DNA of 64,000 bases. It comes from Chara braunii. Lineage: Eukaryota > Streptophyta > Charophyceae > Charales > Characeae. Made by a program: the position numbers and the translations under genes. Positions 11,441 through 22,889 of this stretch are shown here, one piece after another. How positions within the stretch are numbered: position 1 is the first letter of the stretch; each line of letters starts with the position of its first letter. Below the pieces are notes generated by a model, which saw only the letters and a list, made by a program, of their open reading frames with translations, ran no database searches and was not told the DNA's origin. The stretch lies in assembly GCA_003427395.1 (NCBI GenBank), contig BFEA01000300.1, forward strand, positions 590,764 to 654,763, written 5' to 3'.

Positions 11441-11747
11441 ATATAGGTTATGAAGTATATGATGAGATTGGCCCATGTGGCAAGCGAATTTATCGAGTGC
11501 TTCGTGCATCGAAACATTAAAATGTACAATTCTATTATTTTATGAAATAAGATGTTATTCGTTTTCCTGCCATAGTAGTGATTATATTAGGCACTATAAA
11601 TACGTACACTGTCATAACTGATCAGTTCTGCCTTGCAACAAGCAACACAAGTTGTGGATATATAGTATACTTCTCTCACTCATGGTCTGTAACTTCGTAC
11701 ACAACTCCTTCAACACATTGTTTTGTGCGATGTGCCTTAACTTGTGC
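11340..11747 (-). other. Transposase gap region with no clear coding signal
   Basis: Between the end of the 62-codon stretch (11747-11935, -) and the foreign insertion, the minus strand shows only weak matches such as EALDKFACHMGQSHHI (about 11460-11510). It probably represents eroded transposase sequence. Confidence 0.35.
11393..11430. repeat. Perfect 15-bp inverted repeat
   Basis: ATCCGGCCAGATAAT (11393-11407) and its exact reverse complement (11416-11430) flank an 8-base spacer. A second, smaller palindrome (CATCCGGATTTTCGGATG) lies just upstream at 11359-11376. Confidence 0.95.
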
Positions 11748-13617
11748 TATGCAGCGACTCTGAACGCATCTAACATGTGCAAAACAATGTTGTGTTCGAT
11801 AGTATACATGTGATTTGGTTGTGAAACCAAGTGGTAGTGAAACATGGGATTGTCGTCAAGAGGATCCTTGCAGAATCTCCACAGATCGTTCTCTTTCACA
11901 TACATGTGCATATTCAAGTTCGAAAATTGTGTCATTGTTAGTCGACAAACATCGTCGTTGTCTGTCGAATAAAATTCGGTAATAAGTTAAGATCCGTGAT
12001 TTGTAATCTTCGACAGTTTGTGAAGTTCGCAATGACATCAAAACTTAATTTTAAGACAGTGCACGTCGCGCCTGCACTATGTTTCACCGTTGCGATGATA
12101 CACCTCTCAGGGTAGTTTTGAATGTAATTTGGTAGGAAAGGGTCTACTGTTACCTCTGACCACCGTTCATCATCATAAATAATGTCATTGTGAGACGATT
12201 GCTTTGCAGCTTGCAACACTACAGACAGTGTTGAGTGCAATAGGATGACTTTATGTTTTCAGAACGCGATGCTTTACAAAGTCCAACCCTTGTCGTCTGG
12301 GCGGCGATGGAGAACATAAAAATATGCAAGAAGTGTCTCGTTATCAACATGGTCACTTATTAACATCGTCACTTATTAACATCGTTAATGAATATGTCGT
12401 CTGTTTTTATCGTCCATCTACATGTGTTTTGTCAAGATGCAGATAGATTGCCACCACGTACTGTGTTTTGCCATTTTTTTCTATATCTTTTTGCGCTCTG
12501 ATGATTGTCTGTATGTGATGCCACAAGATATCTGAGCAAGCATTGTTTATCGTTTGTTGTGCTTCGAGGTGCGAGACCTCAAGGCACGACACCACTTTCA
12601 TACTTTTTGTCCCTGGTTTGAACAATAATGTGAATGTCATGTGCTAATCTCGGTACCACAGGATGACATGTGCATCTGATGGTCAGTCATGACTTTTGAG
12701 ATCTACCTCCTGCCATCCGTTCCTCTCTTCCTGACTGCTCGTCCAACGTAAAAAGTCACGGCTGTTGCGACACATGATTTCCTGAGGCGAGAATTTTGGA
12801 TCTCTCACTACTGACAGAAGAGTATCGATGTCGTAGAGCGACATCCCTAAGCCACCCTTAGACGACACCATGATCGGAACGAGCTTGGGGAATATGTCGA
12901 ATGGCCGCACATTAAGTGGATTTTCTTCTTCGAAACTGGAATCAAGTTTCACATTCACTTCTTGGTCGACAATCTTGTTACCCCTCCCCCACCACCATCC
13001 GACACACCGTCCTCCTATTCAGGTCTATCATTTTTTGTGTGTCTATCGTTGCCAGTCACAGACAATAGACATGTCCTTGCTCGATGAAAGTTCAATGTCC
13101 TTAATGACATGAAAGGATGACCGCATTCGCACATCATGGGCTCGTCTATCGCGTACACTGTCTCTTGTAAAGGATATCAGATTTAGTCACACCTAGAACG
13201 TCGTCAAGCGCGTTGCAGGACGGTAAATGTGGGACTTACTACCTGCTCTTTGACGACACTCGTTTGTTTTCTGCTTAAAGACAACAAACACGACAAAAAA
13301 AACACGTTCAGTCTTTTGTACACACAATTCTCACACACCCATGATTTTTTGTTTTTCCCATACACACAATTCACTCTCATGCCACTCATTTTTATTTATA
13401 TTTTTTTCCCTAATTAGAAAATAATTTGTTCAACAATGTTTTGATAATGTATTCATTCTTTCTTTTATTACATGTCAGTGCAGAATGAAATATCATTGCA
13501 CCCACTTCAACACACCAGTGTTCTTGTGAGTAATTACATGTCAGTATAATATGGAACATTATAGAACATCGTTGCACCCACTTCACCTCACTAATATTCA
13601 TGTGAGCATGCGCGCGC

Positions 13618-13638
13618 GCGAGAGAGAGAGAGAGAGAG

Positions 13639-13670
<32 letters not shown>
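13618..13670 (+). repeat. (GA)n-(A)n microsatellite
   Basis: Short CG and GA repeats lead into a poly(A) tract of about 30 bases. Confidence 0.95.
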
Positions 13671-13671
<1 letters not shown>

Positions 13672-13887
13672 CTTATGAACCAAATTATATGATTGTTAGA
13701 TAATTAGAAACGCAATACCTGAAACTAACATTATCGTATAAACCTTATATTTGTCACCGGTTGGATACTAGGTGGCAGTTATACCCGCACGTGACAACAA
13801 CGTATTATAAAATGACCCGCACTACCTAATACAGTCGATACAAGTCGACCCTCATATACATCGAATATGACTTATGTATATGTATTT

Positions 13888-13891
<4 letters not shown>

Positions 13892-13950
<59 letters not shown>
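13892..13950 (+). repeat. (GA)n microsatellite
   Basis: About 29 consecutive GA units, immediately downstream (minus-strand sense) of the unidentified pseudogene. Confidence 0.95.
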
Positions 13951-13952
<2 letters not shown>

Positions 13953-14540
13953 CTATAGTTTTTTGCGTTTCGAATATTTTTTTGATGTTTGACCTCTATC
14001 CATCGTATCATCGATAGTGTTCAAGTTGTTTGTCTGAGCGACAGACGGTGTCGCGGTTATAAATCTATAGCATGTGTTGTTAACATTGTGGGATGCATGG
14101 TTCCACTGCACACAATAGTAACTGCTCCATGTATGATGCAACTCAGGTTCACACCCCGTAACATTGATGTCATGGGAATTGTTTCCTTATTCACAAGAAC
14201 AAACCATGATTTTCCTATGTGAGTCCATGGTTTACCGTTTTCCATAAAGGACATAATTGCCTTAACACCTGCGAACTGAAGAGGCCCGTCCGGTGTTACT
14301 GCCTTGTCCACAACACGTCTCAATGAGTGTGGTTCTGCGAATTTACATGCCAACCTCAAAATTGCATGACACCATCTTTTCGAGGCGTGGCCATCACCTC
14401 ATCCAACGTACCAATAAGAGTCGTATTCCTCAACCTCTTCGTCACTTCCGATATTACTGCCACTCACTCCTATATCCCATAATGTCATGTTCTCTTGTTG
14501 CGTTCTTGTCTGTGCACTGCCCTTCTCATCAGGTCCCTCC
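13953..14540 (-). pseudogene. Unidentified protein, C-terminal half (one stop, one frameshift)
   Basis: From about 14540 the minus strand is open, reading through GSNIGSDEEVEEYDSYWYVG, a TGA near 14400, then the 100-codon stretch to 14057 with FAGVKAIMSFMENGKPWTHI, and after a frameshift in the 14141-14057 overlap ends in a basic SKKYSKRKKL at 13953, which could be a nuclear localisation signal. It follows the 220-codon open frame at 14618-15280 on the same strand. I do not recognise the family. Position between the CACTA-type terminus and the transposase suggests a second ORF of that transposon. Confidence 0.45.
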
Positions 14541-14617
14541 ATCACATCATCTCCTTGTCAGGACACTTGTTTGTCTCCTTCATTGATCTCATGTTAATGA
14601 CGACCAGGTTTTAATCT

Positions 14618-15545
14618 TCACTCTCTGAATGCAATATGGACACTTAGTGCATCCTCATTAGAAATCGTCAACGGAATCTTCGTCGCTGCCAGAGATCCCA
14701 CGACACCTCTAGTTTGCACTGTGTTATCTGTTATATGCTGCGTTGCATAGCGGACTTCTGCAACAACCAATTGCCATCCTTGCATTTTTTTCCTCCTCTT
14801 GTCCACGTCCGTTGATTCCCCGGTGAGCTCCTTCAAAAGTGTGAATATGCTCCCTTGACATATTGGGGTCCTCAATACAAGGTCAAATTTATTCTTTATG
14901 CTTTCAACATCAACAACCTCTGTTGGTGTTATTGCCTCCTCCGGTACATTGTACAAGGACCCGTGAATCAAATTTTTGTCATGTCCTGTATTCTTCATAA
15001 AGTTCACAATCTGGTCGAGCAGGATATACTCGACACCGTTCACCACCATTATTGCTAGATCATGGTAGTCAACAAGGTCTGTTTGAGGTAGCTCATTCAT
15101 CCTTTTGAGTGTTAAAATCTCCGCTGCATTGGTCTTCAATTCATCATCCGCTTCTGTTTTCAACATTCGAGCTTCTTTCGTTTGGGATATGACGAACTTC
15201 TTGAACGTTGATCTGTCGTAAAAACCGCCACCCTTTATTTTACTCTTGTCGATGTCTCCGTCGTTGCACATCCAGTCCACAACTCGTTTAAGGGTGCTAC
15301 GCAGAGAAAGATGTCATCGTGTGGTCGTCAGATACGTATTCACTTTGCTGTAAGCAACGCTCTCATCGATTTGTCTCCGTTTGTTGTTATTGACCTCAGA
15401 CGTCGAATGTGACGTTGTAGTACGCCGGTGTTTTTTCTGGTAACAGACTGAGCTCATCCTTATTGTCATAGTGGATTCCCTTTGTTACATATTTCATCAC
15501 CTCTCTCTCAGCTCTCTCAACTTGTTTCGCCGTCATCAGTGTCAT
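14618..15545 (-). pseudogene. Unidentified protein, N-terminal half; 220 codons intact
   Basis: An ATG at 15545 opens a frame reading MTLMTAKQVERAEREVMKYV for about 49 codons to a stop, then after frameshifts the frame from 15280 stays open 220 codons to 14618 and includes DWMCNDGDIDKSKIKGGGFY, DLAIMVVNGVEYILLDQIVN and RKKMQGWQLVVAEVRYATQH. Composition is soluble, mixed alpha/beta-like, with no membrane segment or repeat. This is the longest non-low-complexity frame in the window outside known families. I cannot assign a function; it is likely a transposon accessory protein because of its position 40 bp inside a TAGTG terminus and upstream of a same-strand transposase. Confidence 0.5.
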
Positions 15546-15583
15546 TTTTGTGTCTTTTTCTTTGCCCGTCTGTCTGTTTTTTT

Positions 15584-15588
15584 TAGTG
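15584..15588 (-). other. Candidate CACTA-type terminus of the transposon
   Basis: TAGTG on the plus strand (CACTA read outward on the minus strand) lies exactly where transposon-like sequence ends and HAE-B begins. The reverse complement continues CACTAAAAAAAACAGACAG. I found no matching CACTA end on the left, so the element's other border is unknown. Confidence 0.35.
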
Positions 15589-15589
15589 C

Positions 15590-15946
15590 TTAGAGAAGAG
15601 GGTTGAGCATCGTTTCTAAGACGAATGACTCGACTCTTTTGGTTGTTTTATTCTGAGGGAGGCTCATGCCGAAGACTAGGCATTGTTTCTAAGACGAATG
15701 GTCTAAGTCTAAGGCTACATGATTATAATATTAACAAAGGAATAAAATTTTCTATAATTCTATATACATGACTATGAGAACAAGGCTAGCCAGACATTGT
15801 TTCTAAGACGAATGGTCCTATTATAGCCTTATCACAAATTAAGAAAGTATAACTAAGAGCTATAACTGAGGGTAACTTGGGCCAGCTGAGCATTGTTTCT
15901 AAGACGAATGACTTAGTTTTATGCCCACTTTAAAAATTAAGTTGAA

Positions 15947-15989
<43 letters not shown>

Positions 15990-16620
15990 GACTATTAAAC
16001 AGATCAGGGCGACTAAGCATTATTTCTAAGACGAATGACTTAGTCATATGCCCAATGAAGAAAAAAGTAGTTGTGTAACATGTTCGGGTATAACTAAGGC
16101 AAAAAGTTGACATTGTTTCTAAGACGAATGACTTAACTTGATGCCCTATGTAAGTTGGGTATAAAGGGATAAATCATTGAAAGACTATGAACTATTGGTT
16201 GCCAAGATTGACTTGGGTTGGTGAGAGTACTTACTTTTGTGGTGGCCTTGCATGTGACTGAGTGAGATTACAACTTGGTATGAGTTTCAGTTTGATAGGT
16301 AGTTGCTTTTGATGCTCGCCACGTGCTTAAGCGATAAGAGTTAGTTTCATTTCTGCATTTTTTTAGCTAACTTTATTTTTACTTAGGTTAATTTTCACAT
16401 TTTCTGGGATCTTTTGTTATACTTGGCTTTGTATAAATTTTGGTAAGCTACTTTCTCTATGGGAAGCGTTGCCAAAATTTCTACAAAACCAATGAGTTAG
16501 ACAAATTTTGACTTTTCAAAGTTCAACCTGTCTGAATTTTATATATGACTTAGTAAAAATCTGAGAAGTCTCCTTTTCTAAACCGAGTGCTGCCCAAATT
16601 TTTGTTAATTCAAGGAGTTA
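15590..16620 (+). repeat. Stem-loop array of HAE-B (six type-1, then type-3 hairpins)
   Basis: Six successive hairpins centred near 15622, 15690, 15805, 15905, 16028 and 16125 share the apical sequence CATTGTTTCTAAGACGAATG but have different stems: GTTGAG/CTCGAC, AGCTGAG/CTTAGTT (wobble), GACTAAG/CTTAGTC, AAGTT/AACTT and so on, several closed by an outer GGC or GGGC stem. Type-3 hairpins follow at about 16435-16485 and 16555-16605. Confidence 0.8.
15944..15985 (+). repeat. (TA)n microsatellite inside HAE-B
   Basis: Alternating TA with one interruption, between two hairpins of the array. Confidence 0.95.
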
Positions 16621-18175
16621 GACCTATGACAATTATGGAAAGACACTTGTAGAAGGGTCTTGGGTGAGAATGTGTTACGGAGCTGTATTCTCCATACACT
16701 GATTATTTTAGTTTGAGGATAGACCTGTCTTGTGTTTCAGGTCTTCTTAATCGATTGATTCAGGACTTGGGCTAGATTCAGCTCGATCCGACGAGGATCA
16801 TCTTCTGTTATCATTGATAACAGGTCGATTGCCGATTCGTCGGTTTACGATTCAACTCTAATCCACTCCTGCCACTCAACCCAAAGGCTTTAGCCTTGTG
16901 ATTTGAATTGTTTTGTTGTGTTTTCGCCCAGACTTTATTTGAATGACCATTTAAAGAAACGTACTGAGTATTTTATTTTGAGGAGTTGCACAAGAGTGAG
17001 GCTTGCATGACTAAAACTAGGGGTATGAGTGCAGGGAATGCTTGAAGTTGACCCCGTGTAGTGCATGGACTTTTGGTTGACTCTTGATGTGATTGCATGT
17101 ATGTTTGGTGATTCGGACGTTGGATTTGACTGTTTGCGCTTACATACATATATATATATATATATGGCTGAGGGGAATCTCACTGTGATTGTGAGAAGTG
17201 ATCGTTACATATTTATAACCCTATATATATATGTAAATACATATGTCTTAAGTGTTTCGCTTGGCCTACTGTGACCATGCGGAAGTGTTAAACAGATTAT
17301 GTTTTTTTTTTAGAAAAGCGAGATCCCCTTTTATCATGTGCTTTTGAGAATTTCTATGGTTGGATGTTGTAGTCCGTGACAACCGTCAAAATAAAACCCC
17401 TTGATTTCTCTTCAGGCCCTTGGTGAAGGAGTTGGTCTCCAGGGTCATAAGAGATGATTGTCACCACAGGTATGAACCTGTGTACCAATCACTCTCCGCA
17501 GGGTGCAAAAGAGGGTGTGGTTCTCAACCTCACTTGGCGGTTGTCCAGCGTCGAGAGATCAATCCCTCAAGGCGTGTGTCAACCGGCACTCGAGTGTCGA
17601 ACGCGACCCTCGAGATTAACAAGATCGCATGAGTATGGGTACTACATAGTACGTCATCATTGCGACCACTTGCGTACGCTTGCATTGCGAGTCGATATGA
17701 GTTAGCCCTGCGACTACGCGGTCTTATACTAAGTCTCGCGTGCGACGCCCATCCGATTTCCGCATATGAGAGTTATGGGATGGTACTAAGGGACTAGGAG
17801 TGTTGTCGCGTTGTTGTTCAGTGTCGTTCAGTATATGTATATGTAAGTGCGTGGGTGTGTGTGTTTTTATTTTTATGTCCTTTATAGTGGTGTGCGCGTG
17901 GCGTGTGGGATGCGTCTTAGTCGACCGACAACAAGTCGCGCTTGGGACCTCAGCCCCCCAAGATGTCGGTTCACGTGCGGGTTCGATAGAGGCGTATTAC
18001 CGCGTGTACCCCCTATGCCACAACGATTGAGAAACGCCCTCGGCTGGTCCACCTCTGCGATTGCAACTGATTAGCTTTCATACTGTGGACTAGTAGTTCA
18101 GCGGGGATACGCCCACCGAAGGGAAGTGACAACTCCCGCAAGGTGGAGGTAAGTCGTGCCTCGCGTAGGCCCTAT

Positions 18176-18970
18176 TCCATGAAGACCACATTATCGTCCT
18201 CCTTACCCCCTGGCGCCTAGCAGCTTGGCTATGGCTGCCTGCACCCCGGTGCCCTGCAGCACCCCACCTCACCACTACGCGCCCCGTTAACGCCTTTGGC
18301 AGCAGCGCGACATCAAGCGAGAGTGCAGTAGCACTTCCGCATTGAGTGCACTGGCCAGAATGCCTGGCCTGGGCTACCTCACTTCGTTTATGGAAGTGGC
18401 AGCCTCCTAAATGATGCGTGTGGCTTGGCTGGAAGCTTCCTGTAGCTTCCGGTTGGGCCTCAGACCCTGTGCCCAGGCCCGAGACTCAAGTTGAGGGTCT
18501 GGGTTCTTTTCAGTTGGGCACGACATGAGTCTCTGGACTTGGGTTGTTTGTTGCATCTGTGCAGGGCTCCCAGGCAGGTGCATCGGCAGTACTCGAGTGT
18601 GGGTAATCAAGGTCTGATTGAGGGTAACGAGATACGTACCTGATGCATGAAGAGAGGTCGGTTATGGTGTTCACAGTCATGTACATTGGTCTTCGAGAGT
18701 TGAGGTGAGCTTGTTGCGTGAACCAGCTGTAGGTAGGATAGTCGGGCAGAGTAGGCTGGACGTTGGGCGCCAGACATAAGAGGAGCGACCTTGGATACTG
18801 TGTTGGTGTGGCCTACGGGCTTGAACATTGGCTCATTACTTCATTGTATTGCTCTATATGGATGGTTTCTCGGTGCATTTTGTACTCTCTGCTTGGTCTC
18901 GACTACCTGGACATCTATGTGATTTCACAACTTGGTTTTCTGTATATCGTTCACACTCATATTCCTCGCA
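18176..18970 (+). repeat. 5' LTR, left-truncated, with an inverted segment
   Basis: 18594-18970 aligns colinearly with 26474-26849 and ends in CTCGCA just before the primer site. 18176-18593 is the reverse complement of 26053-26473 in the 3' LTR (for example GGAAGCTTCCTGTAGCTTCC and CTAGCAGCTTGGCTAT match the opposite strand there). The TGTGAGGAAC start of the 3' LTR is absent, replaced by HAE-B tail. Confidence 0.85.
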
Positions 18971-18973
18971 ATT

Positions 18974-18987
18974 TGGTATCGGAGTTG
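18974..18987 (+). promoter_or_regulatory. Primer binding site, initiator tRNA-Met type
   Basis: TGGTATCGGAGTTGG begins 4 bases after the LTR end. It matches the usual plant retrotransposon primer site TGGTATCAGAGC with one change, complementary to the 3' end of initiator tRNA-Met. Confidence 0.85.
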
Positions 18988-20235
18988 GTTCGTGATCGCG
19001 ACTTACTTGGCACCGGCGACATTGTTACTTGGTGCACTGATGATGCTTCATGTGTAGTAAGGATACTTTGACGCTGATTCGATTGAGCAGGGCCCAGGTA
19101 GAGGAGCCGACCGCTGGAAGGCTGTGGCGACAACGGATGTATGTATGATGATGGGAGTATGCTGACGTGACATTTTGGCTGAGGCGGCACTGCACTGCAT
19201 TGTGGGTGGTACCGAGGCTATTGACCGGTCATCAAAATTCACATCGGCCCAATTGGTGAGAAATCTGTGGTTGGGGGCAACTATCTCCAGGTACGTTGTT
19301 CCCATTCCTTATCTACCTTCTCAATCTCTTCTTACCGTAAGGAAGTGAGTCCAACTTGTCCTCTCTTTGGTGAGGAGTCGTGTGCGCTCTACCTTGAGAC
19401 GATATTCTTCCTAGTGGCGCATCTGGCAGGAGAGGGTGGTGCCTCTGATGGGCCCTGGTCGAAGTACGGGTCATGATCACCATGCCAACCCATGGGCAGT
19501 AGTACACGCAGGCCATGCTGCTTTGTCCATTGAGGCTTTTTGCTGCGCTGATAGAAGGGGTGTGCGGACTGACCAGTCCTACGTAGATGCTCCCAGACCG
19601 TCTATAAACATTTCTGGTTGGGGTCTGAATTGTCCACTGACTGTGATCGTCGTCCTAATTGCGACGTTAAAGAATTCATGAGGACTCTCGATGACTCTTC
19701 TTAAATTGCCTCTTGATCAGCCAGATCAGTCGGACGTAAGGCTCGTTGCACGCGAGGGTAAACAAAGGGCATGAGTGGTCATAAGCATACTTCTTGGGCA
19801 CAGGGGTGGGACGTGGTTGCAGTTGCACACCTTAGACACTGCCGCTTGATGATGCTCAAAGGTATGTTGGATACAGGGGAAGGGATTCCAATTGTCAACT
19901 CTACTATGCATCACTATCATATCGATTGTGCATATATTTGCTCACAGTAGTCTATTTTTATTTTGATTCGTTGGTTGACAGACTGCTGACACCTAATAGA
20001 CAACCTAGAGTAGGATTGTAATCTACCATAGTCAGTTTTTCTCAAAGCTTCTGTGCAGAACTAATTAGGATAGAGGTATACTACGTATACGGTCTGTATA
20101 GGTGTTGTTGATACCGCTTGAATAGTAACGAAGGTGACTCACTGGGTAATTATTTATTTATTTTTAGCACCAGTCAGACGTATGTTGTGGTAGGTCCTAG
20201 AGAGGACTCTAGTGCAGACAGCGTCTGCCTAGTCG
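18988..20235 (+). other. Gypsy leader region, non-coding
   Basis: About 1.25 kb between the primer site and the first gag-like ATG, with no frame of family character. Long leaders occur in several gypsy lineages. Confidence 0.6.
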
Positions 20236-21600
20236 ATGAGTGAATCAGCCAGGGATGAAGGTACAACTGACGCAAGGAGGTTAACAAGGCTAACATCGCT
20301 TAAAATCCCTAGAGTGTTCCAAACCCTACAGCCGAGAGAAGAGAGAAGACTAAGGGCCGAAGCTAGGGCCCGTAGTCTTGAGGCTACAAGGGAAGCATCA
20401 ACAACTAGCAGGGTATCAATGGCTACCGCTTCAGCAACGTCTGCAGCAACCTCTGGTAAGGGTATGTCGTCCAACTCGACCAACTCGCACTCAGTCTCCA
20501 ATACGTCAGGTGGCAGCGCAAGTCAGATGGCGGGTGTGCAATCCAGCCTGCCGCCTCATCTTATAAGGGAGCATATGGAGCTCCAACAGGTAGAGAGGAT
20601 CCGTTTGAGGTTAGAAGAGGAACTCAAATGGGCTACTAAGAAAGAAAAAAAATTAGAGAGGGAAGAGCTAGACTAGAGAGTAGGGAGGCAGACCTAGCTG
20701 CACTAGAGGGTTTAGATGACGCGGCGCTTAACTCTACAGGAAAGATTCTGAAGGCGAGCGTTCTATCCATGCAAGCGTATATGAAGAGCAAAACGGACGC
20801 CATGCAGGACACCCTGGACAATATTCTGCAGGCCCTACAAAGGTCTGGGATCCGGACAATAGCTTTGCCACCGCTTTCAGTATCTGCGATGACAGGCCTC
20901 TATGCCGCTCAGTCTGGATAGCAACCAAGCGGTATATCAGCAACAACTCTATTTCAGACTTTTTCCTTTTTCATCTTTTGGTCCAGCGACTAAGCTACAC
21001 CACAGTTGCCACCTGTTCCGACAGCGGGACAACAATTACCTTGGTACCCCAAGACCTCTTTGAAACCACCTCCAACCTTCTCAGGAGACAAGAAGGATGA
21101 GACTCTTGACACGTGGTTGAGAATGGTACCAGTGTGGGTGAGGGCAAAGAGGACATTGATAGAGAAGGTGGTGATTATTGTTGCATCCTACTTAGAGGGT
21201 TCAACAACTCATTGGCTAAATGGATTGGTAGCTTCAAAGAGTTTCGGTCGAAACATGGGTGATTGGACCGAGACCCACACCCTAGAAAGCTTTATGGATT
21301 TAGTGTAGGCTCGATGACACAACCCTCAGCGGGCGTTGATTGCCACTGATGGGTTATTGAAACTTGACTCTAGGAAGTACAAGTCAGTGCAAGAGCTCAC
21401 CATGACCATAGAGTGTCTAATTGTCATTCCAGGAGTGGAGTACAATCCACAGGTCTTATTGACCATGTTCTTGAGATGTCTTTCCACAAACATCAAGAAC
21501 TGATTAGCCAGTGAGGCTCGTCGGGAGCATCACACCTTTGAGACATTCAACAAGAAGACTCTAGACTTTGATACTACGCTGGGTGGTGCTCAAACCCCCA
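20236..21600 (+). pseudogene. gag-like region of the gypsy element
   Basis: The first frame (20236-20676, 146 codons) is Ser/Thr/Ala-rich and then strongly charged, with a predicted coiled-coil-like stretch HMELQQVERIRLRLEEELKW ending at a stop. After about 330 bp the capsid-like part appears at 21006-21308 with LKPPPTFSGDKKDETLDTWL and IIVASYLEGSTTHWL, matching the gag pattern P..F.G......W......Y..G.A..W of gypsy capsids, and continues past a stop to about 21500 (KLDSRKYKSVQELTMTIECL). No intact CCHC knuckle was found; the nearest candidate (KCGETVGCLHK near 21870) lacks the spacing. Non-functional. Confidence 0.75.
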
Positions 21601-22239
21601 CTACGAACGGAAGAAGAAGTGTATGTTAGGTGGTGGTGCTCCACAGAAATGGAAGAAGAAGGGTAGTCGATTGGTGATGGTTCATTTCGAAGGGAATCAA
21701 ACTGAGATCGATGATGTTTCTGAACTTGCGGAGGGTTCAGAGTTAGAGGGCGAGGAAAGTTAAGACTAAGGCAGGTGGCCGCGACAAGGGCGGTCAACAG
21801 AGGAGTCAGGGGCAAGCCGCCAACCCCAACAAAATAATTGCTTGGGTGAGGTCGATTTGGATCAGGAAGTGTGGCGAGACCGTTGGATGCTTGCATAAAC
21901 TAAGGCGAGTACGACCATATACAATTTAAATACGAGAACCCAAAGGTCTCGCAAAAGATCCCTCCTAAGGGTAGGTATCCATCATCTCAGTCTGGGGCCT
22001 CTACGAGTTCCAACTCGCGAAACACTTAAGGCCGGTAGAAGTTGTAGCTGCTTCTACTCTCGTTGAAGCGGGTGATGTACCCTCCCCGTTTCAAGAGTTA
22101 GCCGAAGCTATTGACTCCTTAGTCACCCCGCAGACGCATCCAGACCCAACTATACTCTGTACGTTGGATGTGTCTGAAGCCTTAGAGGACCTTCAAGATG
22201 AGTGGTCGGCAAAGGACCCTCGTGAGTCCTTGGCGGCAT

Positions 22240-22581
22240 TAAGTAGAGGTCCTAGAGGGGAGCACTTCGTTGTGGAAGTTGGTGTGGGTGATCGACAGTG
22301 CGGCGCCTTCGTAGACATTGGCTCCACGCGTTGGTAGACTGCACCGAAAGGATCGGGTGCAACGCCTTAGTAGACCGGTAGCATCTACTTTGGCCAATAA
22401 AGAGCGCATGTTAGTGGAGGACTACATTAAAGATGTAGTTTGCACTTTCTTCTACCCAGGAGGAGAGATAAGCCATAAGATATCATTCCTGGTGAGCGAC
22501 GATTTGCCCTTTGACATATTGTTGGGCATGTACTACCTCGAGGTTGCCAAACCCAGTTTGACTGGGACAAGAAGGTGTTGA
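22240..22581 (+). pseudogene. Aspartic protease region of the gypsy element, active site altered
   Basis: One frame gives EVGVGDRQCGAFVDIGSTR up to a stop at 22337; the next frame (22318-22581) ends KISFLVSDDLPFDILLGMYY, the typical C-terminal D-P-FD-LGMD-L region of retropepsins. The active-site triad appears as DIG rather than DTG or DSG, and a frameshift splits the domain. The family normally cleaves the Gag-Pol polyprotein; this copy cannot. Confidence 0.7.
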
Positions 22582-22688
22582 AGCACGAGTTACCTACTAG
22601 GAGGACCGTTAGACTGACTAAGTATAAAACCAGTAGGTTAATAGACTCCTATGGGTGCTTATGTGCATCTGCCTTCTATAACTATTAT

Positions 22689-22766
22689 AAACAAAACCAA
22701 GAGAAAGGAATGTACTTAGTCTATGTCAAACAGAACCAAGAGAAAGGAATGTACTTAGTCTATGTC
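22689..22766 (+). repeat. In-frame 39-bp tandem duplication
   Basis: KQNQEKGMYLVYV is encoded twice in a row (22689-22727 and 22728-22766), differing by one silent base, between protease and RT. Confidence 0.95.
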
Positions 22767-22889
22767 TCTGCAAAAGGGGAGGCCGTTAAAACACCCCAGA
22801 GATAGAGACCATCGTCGCTAAGTACCCTGATCTGTTTGAGGAGTCTACAAGAGTCGTAGACAGGGAGGTTGTCCATGCCATAGAGATCA

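Larger units (their letters stand above)
10008..13137 (-). pseudogene. Plavaka-like (CACTA/KDZ-related) DNA transposase, degraded
   Basis: Reading the minus strand from 13137: a zinc-finger-like CECGHPF...HRARTC, a Gly-rich linker, then GLGMSLYDIDTLLSVVRDPK and GWQEVDL, ILWYRD, a basic spacer, VVAIYLHLDKTHVDGR, LLAYFYVLHRRPDDKGW, YPERCIIATVKHSAGATC, later EHLHEKFF and SNKRKPSFQM, and near the C-terminus WYASVINFF, CAFVNWYKEVD, VINVDNI and FYLNKS. This order (finger, D-rich core with D-x-T, a YPE-C-C segment, HxxxxK and NKR, then a C-terminal V-DVD...FY-NK block) matches Plavaka-type transposases as I know them from fungi and other eukaryotes. At least six frameshifts or stops are present, and a 670-bp foreign segment (10770-11440) splits the C-terminal third. 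Family assignment is from memory of the motif order, not a search. Confidence 0.6.
15589..18175 (+). mobile_element. HAE-B: 3' half of a hairpin-array element
   Basis: The copy starts abruptly inside the hairpin array, directly after the candidate CACTA terminus, and runs through type-1 and type-3 hairpins, the GATAACAGGTCGATTGCCGA box (about 16827), a TA-rich stretch (17148-17165), and the tail with its CCACC...GGTGG hairpin (about 18113-18147). Homology ends at about 18175 where the inverted LTR segment of the gypsy element begins. No gene is present. Confidence 0.85.
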
